64,000 nucleotides of DNA from Haberlea rhodopensis (Eukaryota > Streptophyta > Magnoliopsida > Lamiales > Gesneriaceae). Under the pieces are notes generated by a model, which did not search any database, was not told the origin of the DNA, and worked only from the letters and a program-made list of their open reading frames with translations. Of the stretch, positions 55,042 through 64,000 are shown piece after piece; within the stretch, counting starts at the first letter, position 1; each line of letters begins with the position of its first letter. The stretch spans positions 186,001 through 250,000 of the forward strand of contig CAJQUN010000445.1 in the NCBI GenBank assembly GCA_907163345.1. Reading direction: 5' to 3'. The translations under genes were made by a program, and so were the position numbers.

Positions 55042-58000
55042 CTTTGTTACGCAACCTGCGTTCAGCTCGATCCAAGATCATAACCGGTCGTTCCTCATAC
55101 GACACATCTGTATCCAACTGTACATCAGGTAACTGTAATACATGACTCGGATCTGGTTCATACTTCCTCAACAGTGAAACATGAAAAACATCATGAATAC
55201 TACTCAAGGCTGGTGGTAGTGCCAAGCGATATGCCAACGTACCAATACGTTGCAACACCTCATATGGACCAACATACCGTGGAGACAATTTTCCACGCTT
55301 TCCAAAACGTACTACACCTTTAAAAGGTGAGATTTTCAAGAACACACGGTCGCCAATTTGAAATTCAAGTGGTCTACGTCGCTTATTGGCATAAGCAGCC
55401 TGTCGATCCTGAGCAGCTTTCAATTTCAATCGTATTACCTTGACTTTCTCTTCCATGTCATGAATCATATCCGGTCCATGTAAGGAAGATTGATCCACAT
55501 CATCCCAATACAATGGCGATCTACATCGTCGCCCATACAAGGCCTCAAATGGTGCCATCTGTATACTAGCCTGATAACTATTGTTATATGAAAATTCCAC
55601 TAATGGCAATGACTCTTGCCATGAGTTATCAAACTCTAATACACAAGCACGCAACATATCCTCTAGCGTTTGTATCGTACGCTCTGTTTGTCCATCCGTC
55701 TGAGGATGATATGCTGTACTCAACCGCACTTCAGTTCCCAACGCTGTTTGTAACCCTTCCCAGAAATGAGAAGTAAATCTCGGATCCCTATCCGATACAA
55801 TGGAAACTGGAATACCATGTAGTCTCACTACATGTTGAATGTACAACTGTGCCATTCTCAGATATGTATATGTCATACAATATGGCACAAAATGAGATAC
55901 TTTGGTAAGTCTGTCAACAATTACCCAAATTGCATCGCAACCAGAAGACGTCCGTGGCAAATGAGTCACAAAATCCATCGTGATATGTTCCCATTTCCAC
56001 TGAGGAATTTCCAAACTATGTAATTCACCTCCTGGTCTTTGTCTTTCCGCTTTCACTTGTTGACAAATCAAACATCGTTTCACAAAACTCAATACATCCT
56101 GTTTCATACGTTTCCACCAAAATTGGGTACGTAAATCATGGTACATTTTCTTCCCTCCAGGATGTATACTGTATCTACTACAATGAGCACGTTGTAGTAG
56201 TTCTTGGCGTAGTCCTAATGACGCAGGTACTACCCAACAGTTTCGGTACTTCAAAGTTCCATCACTTGTTAGTACAAATTGAGATGTTTGTCCTTGATTT
56301 ATCTTTTCCTTCCAATGTTGTACCTCATCATCACTCCCTTGTGCCGTTCTTATTTTGTCAAAAATGTCAGGTTCAACCAACAATGTTGATACCCGTACCG
56401 GCACTGACTCCATATCAAAATCATAACCCAAAGTACAACAAGAAGTCATCAAAGCAGATAAATGAACCATCTCATCAGCCGTATGATGTACTTTCCGACT
56501 CAAGGCATCTGCTGTAAGATTAGCTTTTCCTGGATGATAATCAATCTCACAATCATAATCTTTCAACAGATCCATCCATCTCCTTTGTCTCATATTCAAC
56601 TCCGCTTGAGTGAATAGAAATTTTAAGCTCTTATGATCAGTATATATGGTAAACGACGTACCATATAAATAATGTCGCCATATCTTCAATGCAAAGACAA
56701 TGGCAGCCAATTCCAGATCATGTACTGGATATCTCATTTCATGTGGCTTCAACTGTCGTGATGCATAAGCCACTACATGTTTGTCCTGCATCAATACACA
56801 ACCCAAACCAAGTAAAGATGCATCAGTATATAATGCAAACCTGTCATGCTCAGATGGAATGATCAAGACTGGAGCTGTAGTCAATCGATGTTTTAATTCC
56901 TGAAACTACGCTCACATGCCTCCGACCATTGGAATGATACTCCCTTCTGTGTCAAATGTGTCAATGGTTTGGCAATCGCTGAAAATCCTTCAACAAACCG
57001 TCTATAATATCCAGCCAAACCTAAGAAACTACGAATCTCTGGCACAGAAGTAGGTGCTGACCAATTCAACACTGCTTCCACTTTCTTCGGATCGACTGAT
57101 ATACCTTCTTCTGAAATAACATGTCCTAAAAAGCCGACACTAGTCAACCAAAACTCACACTTACTGAGTTTGGCATACAACTGATGTGTCCTCAACAATT
57201 GCAATACCATATGCAAATGTTGAACATGTTCTGCATCACTCCGTGAATAGATCAGTATATCATCAATAAAGACAATGACAAATCGATCAAGGTATTCCTG
57301 AAAAACCCGATTCATTAAACTCATAAAGATAGCTGGAGCATTTGTCACTCCAAATGGCATTACCAGAAACTCATAATGTCCATAACGAGTTCTGAATGCT
57401 GTCTTCTGTATATCTCCTTCCCTCACACGTATTTGATGATATCCCGACCTCAAGTCAATCTTAGAATATATCTTTGATCCCTGTAACTGATCAAATAAAT
57501 CATCAATACGAGGAAGAGGATATTTATTCTTTATTGTTACCTTGTTCAATTGTCGATAATCAATACACAATCTCATTGTCCCATCCTTCTTCTTCACAAA
57601 TAATACCGGAGCACCCCAAGGCGATACACTAGGACGTATGTACCCCTTATCCAATAAGTCTTGCAATTGAGTTTTCAATTCCTTCAATTCAGTTGGTGCC
57701 ATCCGATAAGGAGCACGTGAAATTGCAGAAGTACCAGGTATCAAATCAATACCAAATTCCACTTCTCGACTCGGTGGGAATCCAGGTATCTCATCTGGAA
57801 ACACATCCGCATATTCTGCAATCACTGGTATCTCCTCCACTTTCCTTTCTCGTTTCTGTTCAGTAACATCAAGGGCATAAATCAAATAACCCGCATGTCC
57901 ACGTTCTAACAAACGCGACATTCGGATTGCCGATATCAATGGAATCCTTGCCCTCGATCCCTGGCCATAAAAGTACAATTGATTTCCAGTATCAGACTGA

Positions 58001-58507
58001 AATCTCACAACCTTATGACAACAATCCACAACAGACTGATATCTACTCAACACATCAATCCCAATAATACAATCAAAATCTGTCATGTCTAACACAATCA
58101 GATCAGCTTGTAATCCAAACTCAGTCTCAAACTGAATCTCACAATCAGACACACTCTGACAAGCCATTACAGTAGTTCCCATGGGTGTCGAAACATAAAG
58201 AGGCATCAACAGTGGAGACGAGCATATATGATACCGATCAACAAAAGTTTGTGCAACAAAAGAATGTGATGCACCAGTATCAATCAAAAGTAAGGCTGGA
58301 TAAGTAAACAAAGTACACTTACCCGCTATCACAGCATCAGGAGCTGCCTCTGCTTCCTCCCTGTTCAGTGCATACACCTGAGCCTGAGGTGTTCCTGCCC
58401 TCTGTCCACCACCAGAATGTACTACACTCTGTGGTCTCTGCTGCACTGTATTCTCTGACATGGGTCCTCTCCTCTGTTGTCCGCCCACTTGAGGACAATC
58501 ACGGATC
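55042..58507 (-). pseudogene. D gag C-terminus and pol, frameshifted
   Basis: From 58507 (just before the second gag zinc knuckle, GQQRRG downstream) the frame runs through protease (LIDTGASHSFV), RT (FVIVFIDDILIYS) and the RNase H border. A one-base deletion near 56903 shifts frame; the rest (RNase H LYTDASLLGLG, integrase with DFVTHLP, VSDRDPRF and YHPQTDGQTER, then GPYEVL) reads to 55042, where H is inserted. It is very close to A's protein. Only the first 26 codons in the 58545 frame come from inverted LTR sequence and are not gag. Confidence 0.9.
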
Positions 58508-59704
58508 GGTGAAAGTGTCGCGATCGATCGCGATGAACAGAGCATTGTGGCGATCGATCGCCAAGTTGTTGCGATCGATCGCGAGGGGGGCAGAGAGTTT
58601 TGGCGATCGATCGGTGTTGATCGCGATCGATCGCCAGTGTTAATATTTTGAAAAATAAAATATTTTGTGGAATTTGATTTTAGTGCCTATGATAACATGA
58701 TATATTGTTGGCATTGTTGTAGCACCATCACAGGGGACAGGACAACGAGGCACTTAGCTATTGACTACTGCTTTATCTCGTTTGTGTCGCAGTACAGGTA
58801 CGTGTTGACGTACGGAGTATAGATATGATATGATGATGCTATTATGGTTTTGATATCATATGATTTATGTTATCGTTGTGTCATATGATTGGTAGTATCA
58901 TATGCATGTGCATACATAGATTTCATATGATTGGTATGGATGCCTTGATAGATATGTGTATATGCTTTGGTACGATCATTGTCTTGATAGATATACCTGG
59001 TGGGGTATATGCTTTGACTGCCACGATAGATATGCTAGTGTTGGGCATATGCTTTGACTGGGATCGGTGCCTGGATAGATATGCTAGTGTGGGGCATATG
59101 CTTGGGCTGGGATCGTTGCCACGATAGATATACTACATATGCTTTGGCTTGAGAGATATACGCCTGGTGTGGGTATATACTCTGGTTATTATCACAGATG
59201 AGTATGGTACTATGATATGTGCTGCTAATATGAAGATGTGATGTGGTTTCACTGACATATTGAGCTGAATAGGCATATCATATGAGACTCGTGATAATAG
59301 GGAACTTGTTGAGACATGTCATGACATAGTGCATTTGTGGATGCATGATACAGAACATTCACGTTATCTGATTTATTGTGCTTTATCATTGATATTGATA
59401 TTGTGTTTTGATATTGCACTGAGATAGTTGTTATCTATACTCACGTTGTGAATGTTTCTGTAGGGACTCATAGACGTGGGGAGCGTGAGTCATGATTTCC
59501 GCTGCGAGGGGAACCACTGCCTAGGAGTTCTTTTGAATTAGGTTGTTTATGTACATGATATGTATAGTTTGTTAGGTTTTTGATAACCTTGTAAACAACT
59601 TAACTAGTATGAACTCTTAATCCGTGCATGGTATATTACTTAATTCAGACTCACATATGTATGTTTAATGGATACATAATGGATTAAGTAAATCAGGCCC
59701 CACA
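58508..59704 (+). repeat. D right end: partial LTR in inverted orientation
   Basis: Reverse complement of 45622-46817, running from mid-LTR to the true sense 3' terminus AGGCCCCACA. Its inner edge meets gag at a shared GATC within the sixth palindrome. Remaining palindromes have cores at 58522, 58552, 58573, 58605 and 58625 (steps 30, 21, 32, 20). Confidence 0.95.
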
Positions 59705-59733
59705 TTGGGGTTCTCCGGATTAATCTCAGCCAT
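59705..59733 (-). pseudogene. E gag start (first ten codons)
   Basis: ATG at 59733 begins an N-terminus related to E' gag (MAEINPEN here, MAAMNVEN there). It is cut at the TSD of D and continues at 45621. Too short for a frame scan; supported by synteny with the PBS and by the TSD. Confidence 0.88.
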
Positions 59734-59950
59734 GCTGTAATACAAGAGTTAACAACAATACCAAAAGCAGTTCATAATATAAGCCGTTAGATAACAAGAG
59801 TATCATATTCAAAGCATGTTAGTATAACACTTATACAACCATATGCATCACATGCATAAGCATGCCCAAATGAATACCTAGCCAACTTGTTTCTAAAGAC
59901 TACCCTTCACTCTTCCCTGGTTATCTAACCACTGCTCTGATACCACTAAA
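59734..59950 (-). other. E leader and primer-binding site (tRNA-iMet, 59934-59945)
   Basis: Minus strand TGGTATCAGAGC at 59945-59934, five bases inside the LTR end at 59951. The leader between it and the gag ATG at 59733 resembles that of E' (27832-28026) and has no other feature I can name. Confidence 0.9.
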
Positions 59951-62264
59951 TGTGAGACCCCGTTATCACATCAAGTTACTAAGGTGCAATTTAGAGAACT
60001 AAACATTCATGTGAATATATCAGAGTAACGTATTGTGTTGATTAACCTGGGCTTTAGAGATTACAGTACCAAAATGTTTCAAAAGGAATAACACAATTCC
60101 TACTAAGGTACTACATTATAGTCTTACTCTACTCAGAAGAAGCTATACAAAAAATTTCTCTAACATGCTAATTCTGTAGCACTCCTTACAGCTCAGCATA
60201 TCAACCCCAACCCTGGTTCTCGTCCACAAAAGCACCTACAAAGACAACCCCCAACACATGAGCATAAAACAATTCATATTCAACATAATATGAAAGTAAG
60301 GCATAAATGCACAATCCTAAACACAAGCACTTCCTGTATTTCCTGCATTTATAACGCCCATTGGTTGTCCCTGTACCATAATTCATAATAAAACACATTA
60401 TATGAATGTATGGCTTCATAAATAAATGTCATGACATTTCCTCTTTTTCTTGAGTCAGTCATCATCAGTTATTTTAATGCTTTCATAATCTCAAAACAAG
60501 CGGTATCGCATACTCGCTTCTTCATACTAGCGGTATCTCTTCCTCGCTCAGTATGGTATACCTCGCCTCCATGTGCAAGCGAGCCTCCCCCCTCCCGCTC
60601 CACATTTTCAGCGGTAAAGCGTAAGCATTAAAACCTTAACTGTGATCGCCCTGACTCGTGGAATACACCTCTTTATTCCACATCACAATATGCAACAACA
60701 ATGCATAATATGCAACACAATGCATAATAACATGTATCATAATCTTAATGCATCACATTGCATTCATCATGTGTCACACAGACAAACATAAGTACATGTT
60801 ACCGTCGGGATGCCCGTACGTCGCTTACGTACCTTTCCAAAATGTGGTGTGTTGCAGGACTCTATCCCCTGCGTTGTGTAGCTACCTGTGAAGGCTCTAC
60901 ACCAGTGTACAACACAATATTAGATGTCTCATTACAATCCACTATCAAAACTTTAACAAAATATATCAAATTATATTTTTCAACATTCTGGGTCTCTCGA
61001 TCGATCGGCCCCTCTTCCCGATCGATCGAGAAGACGCCTTAAATCAAAACCAAGATTCTGCCTCGCTCGATCGATCGAGATGAAAAGTCGATCGATCGAG
61101 ATGCTCTGTTCGAGAAATACCAACCCAGAATTCTCGAACACCTATATTCACACCCTTAAATCTAACATGTAAGACATACAACATGCCAAGACCAACATGC
61201 TAGCAGTTATCACACACTACCCTGAGTGCATTCTTATCAAATTTACACCTCAAACTTAAGCCCACATGCATAAACGTCAACCATTTACATAAGTACTCAA
61301 CCAACTTTTCCGGAAACAGAACAACATATTTCATTACCAGATTTTTGAGTACTTCACTTCATGCTATTATATCTACCACATATAACATAAAGCATGCTCG
61401 AACAAACATGCCAAGGGCTTCACAAAACTACCATGCATTTTTTCACATCAAAGGTTTACCAAAAACCTAAGCTAACGTGCATGATATCACCTCCTCAAAA
61501 TCACTCCCAAACCATAATTTTCCAGAAAAACAGGGCATATTCCTTACCCAGATTTTCGAACACTATACTTCACATGCTTTAATCCTTTACATAAAACATG
61601 CAACATGCTCAAGGAAAAATACAGAGAGCCTCATAATAACACCATGTAAGCATTTAAATCAAAGGTTTCAAGAAACCTAAGCTAACATGCCGTTTTCTCG
61701 CCACCTAAAAACATGTACTCAAACAAGTTTAAAATAAAAACAGAGCATGGTTTCTCACCCTACTTTGCTCCGATTTTTGAAGGCTTTCCAGGCGATGAAA
61801 AAGGACAAGCTCCTCAGAATTTTGCTTAGCTGAAGCTGGTGAAGAAATGGGAGAGAAGGCTCGAGAATTTGGATGGCTGAGAGTGGTGGAATGATTGAGC
61901 CAAGTGGTGAGTAAAGTCAGCCTGTGCAGTGTGATTGGTATGGGTTGGGGGGGGTGGTTGGGTGTTGGGTGGTATGATGTGTTATGTTTTGGTCCCGGTA
62001 TTTAGCACGGTGTATTAAAATATCCTCACATGATATTTATAGTATTTTCTCAATAAAATACTCAATTCCTGTTATCATGCTTTACCCAAAACAAACAACA
62101 CACACCCCAAATAAACAACCCACGACCCCAAAATCTCAACATACATCACATGCACCCTGAAATGACTCTCCAATAATATTAATCCAATCCCATGAATTAA
62201 CACCCAAATCATCATAATTTAACTCAAATGATTAAAATCACATAATCATTTCGGGGATATCACA
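59951..62264 (-). repeat. E 5' LTR (complete)
   Basis: 2,314 bp, TGTGATATCCCC ... GGGGTCTCACA in sense. It holds the mini-inverted-repeat array (60498-60620) and the palindrome cluster (60997-61099), and its sense start is the part missing from the other LTR (61640-62264). Confidence 0.94.
60997..61099. repeat. Palindrome cluster in E 5' LTR
   Basis: Cores start at 60999, 61020, 61069 and 61090: steps 21, 49 and 21, identical to the other LTR. Confidence 0.95.
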
Positions 62265-64000
62265 CCACCGAATGTGCCTCGACAGATGGGAGGACAGGCG
62301 ATGGGGCCACCTCAGGGACAAGTCTATGCGTTGACTAGGGAGCAGGCCGATGCAGCTCCAGAGGAGGTGATAGCGGGTACGTGCCTTTTATTTACGTATT
62401 CCGCCTTTATTTTGATAGACACAGGTGCTTCGCACTCTTTTGTGTCTGCGGACTTTGTGGAGAGACATCATATGCGCACGTCTCCGTTGCCCACGTCTCT
62501 ATTGGTCTCGACACCCACCGGAAAGAGAGTTGTTGCTGATCAGTTTCTGATGGACTGTCTCATTTATTTTGAGGGCAATGAGACAAAGGCAGATTTGATT
62601 ATTTTAGGTATGTCAGATTTCGACTGCATTGTGGGCATCGACCTTCTGAACAGATATCAGGCGGTGGTAGATTGTCGACAAAGGACAGTACGGTTCAGAT
62701 CTCATTTGGGAGTTCAGTGGATTTTCTATGGCAACGGTTCTCGTGCAAAGATTCCGTTGATTTCGGCAATTAAAATGTCCCTATTATTGGAACGTGGACA
62801 CACGGGTTATATCATCTATGCCGTGGACACGTCGGGTAAGGGTAAAGAGTTAAAAGTTGAGGACGTGCCTGTGGTAGCAGAATTTGCTGATGTGTTCCCG
62901 GAGGAGATTCCAGGATTCCCACCGGCTAGGGAAGTCGAGTTTGGGATTGAGTTATTACCGGGGACATCCGCTATCTCTCATGCACCTTACCGGATGGCAC
63001 CGGCGGAGTTAAGAAAATTGAAGGAGCAGTTGCAGGAACTCCTGGATAAAGGATATATACGCCCTAGCGTATCGCCTTGGGGCGCACCGGTCCTTTTTGT
63101 GAAGAAGAAGGATGGTTCGATGCGTTTGTGCATCGATTACCGGCAACTGAATAAGGCCACGGTAAAGAACAAGTATCCTCTCCCGAGGATTGATGATTTA
63201 TTTGATCAGTTGCAAGGCACGAAGCTGTACAACAAGATTGATTTGAGATCCGGGTACCATCAGATACGGGTCAGGGAGGAGGATGTGCAGAAGACAGCAT
63301 TTAGGACTCGGTATGGGCACTACGAGTTCTTAGTGATGCCGTTCGGTGTGACGAACGCCCAGCTGTCTTTATGAGCTTGATGAATCGGGTGTTCCAACCC
63401 TATCTGGACCAGTTCGTCATTGTATTTATTGACGACATTCTCATCTACTCCCGGAGCGAGGAAGAGCACGTGAGACACTTGAGGACGGTGCTCCAGATCC
63501 TCAGAGATCACCAATTATATGCCAAGCTCAGCAAGTGTGAATTTTGGTTGAGCAGTGTAGTGTTTCTGGGACATGTAATATCTAGCAGTGGGATTTCAGT
63601 GGACCCCAGGAAGATTGAGGCTGTGATGGAGTGGGTTGCACCCACTTCTGTGCCCGAGATACGAAGTTTTCTTGGTCTGGCTGGTTATTACCGACGCTTT
63701 GTCGAGGGATTTTCTAGATTGCCAAGCCACTGACGCAGTTGACCCAAAAGGGAGTACCCTTCTTTTGGCCAGAGGCTTGCGAGGAGAGCTTCCAAGAGTT
63801 GAAACACCGATTGACGTCGGCACCGGTATTGGTGATTCCTACGGAGAACAAAAGGTTTGTTCTATATACTGACGCATCACTGCAGGGCTTGGGTTGTGTA
63901 CTGATGCAAGATAAGCATGTAGTAGCTTATGCATCGAGGCAGTTGAAGCCGCATGAGGCTAGATACCCGGTCCATGACTTGGAATTGGCTGCTATTATCT
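62265..64000 (+). pseudogene. E' gag C-terminus, protease, RT and RNase H (runs off the window)
   Basis: Resumes right after the TSD of E. It encodes the gag tail (GPPQGQVYAL), protease (LIDTGASHSFVS at about 62418), RT start to YGHYEFLVMPFGVTNA, then a small deletion near 63359 shifts frame; the next frame carries FVIVFIDDILIYS and LAGYYRRFVEGF, and a second small deletion near 63718 shifts again before RNase H (LYTDASLQGLG near 63860). Two frameshifts plus two insertions in gag make E' dead. Integrase and the 3' LTR lie beyond 64000. Confidence 0.92.

Larger units (their letters stand above)
45622..59704 (-). mobile_element. Element D: A-family element with inverted LTR ends, carrying H
   Basis: Inserted in E gag with a perfect TSD (TTGGG). 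Left: a complete minus-strand LTR (45622-47637), PPT and pol. Right: pol and gag run up to 58507, then the strand flips and 1,197 bp of LTR follow in plus orientation (58508-59704). Both outer ends are therefore the LTR's sense 3' end. The 5' LTR, PBS and N-terminal gag are missing. The two LTR copies differ by only about three substitutions and an indel over the shared 1.2 kb. H interrupts pol at 47903/55042. Confidence 0.92.
40022..62264 (-). mobile_element. Element E: Tekay-type retrotransposon, defective, carrying D and H
   Basis: Minus-strand element in gag of E' with perfect TSD CCACC. The 5' LTR is 62264-59951, PBS at 59934-59945, gag start at 59733. D (45622-59704) splits gag after ten codons. 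The rest of gag-pol is 45621-41703. The 3' end has lost the last part of pol, the PPT and the first 625 bp of the 3' LTR, so only 1,681 bp of that LTR remain (40022-41702). It cannot reverse transcribe normally. Confidence 0.92.

Noticed and set aside
58508..59704. A simple post-integration inversion of D's right LTR
   Set aside because: It would need a breakpoint exactly at the TSD edge; the perfect TTGGG duplication fits integration of an already rearranged molecule better.

Overview
The window is nuclear DNA from a flowering plant, most likely a eudicot, and consists entirely of nested LTR retrotransposons. I find no host gene, tRNA or rRNA gene. The evidence is gag-pol proteins of the plant Ty3/gypsy lineages Tekay/Del (chromodomain-type, initiator-tRNA-Met primer sites) and Athila (tRNA-Asp primer sites), long LTRs of 1.5-2.6 kb, and exact 5-bp target-site duplications (TSDs) that let the nest be unpicked. 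The labels A, B, C, D, E, E', G, H and I are mine.

Layout. 1-482: end of an Athila-type LTR (I). 483-979 and 9922-10276: an LTR of family C (C1), split by A. 980-9916: A, a young, complete Tekay-type element on the minus strand with one intact 1520-codon gag-pol (TSD ATGAT). 10277-12391: a minus-strand C LTR (C2). 12392-12929 and 22028-22118: a gag-pol scrap split by B. 12930-22022: B, a very young non-autonomous element with no coding region (TSD CCGAG). 22119-23293: a third C LTR (C3), broken by E'. 23294 to beyond 64000: E', a plus-strand Tekay-type element whose LTR carries the solo LTR B' (24036-26441, TSD TAAAA). The gag of E' is broken by Athila-type G (28957-39827) and by E (40022-62264, TSD CCACC). 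E's gag is broken by D (45622-59704, TSD TTGGG), and D's pol is broken by H (47904-55041), an Athila-type element that keeps only gag-protease. The chain C3 > E' > E > D > H is five insertions deep.

The most unusual signal is a module that recurs in nearly every element of both lineages: clusters of perfect short palindromes. The core is GATCGATC, except in H, where the same AGGCG/CGCCT arms enclose TAATTA. Palindromes come in doublets 20-23 bp apart, and doublets are usually 30-32, 42-43 or 49-51 bp apart, so nearly all lie on one face of the helix, and each doublet can also fold into a stem-loop. Mutated copies mostly show C-to-T type changes at CpG. Two rearrangement junctions (28957 and 58508) fall exactly in these palindromes. 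The LTRs and B's interior also hold arrays of mini-hairpins whose stems covary.

Two structures deserve attention. D has a perfect TSD, but both of its outer ends are the same (3') LTR end, in inverted orientation. G's left edge is flanked by a 99-bp repeat of gag that ordinary insertion cannot explain. Divergence counts are by eye, and lineage names rest on recalled motifs, not searches.
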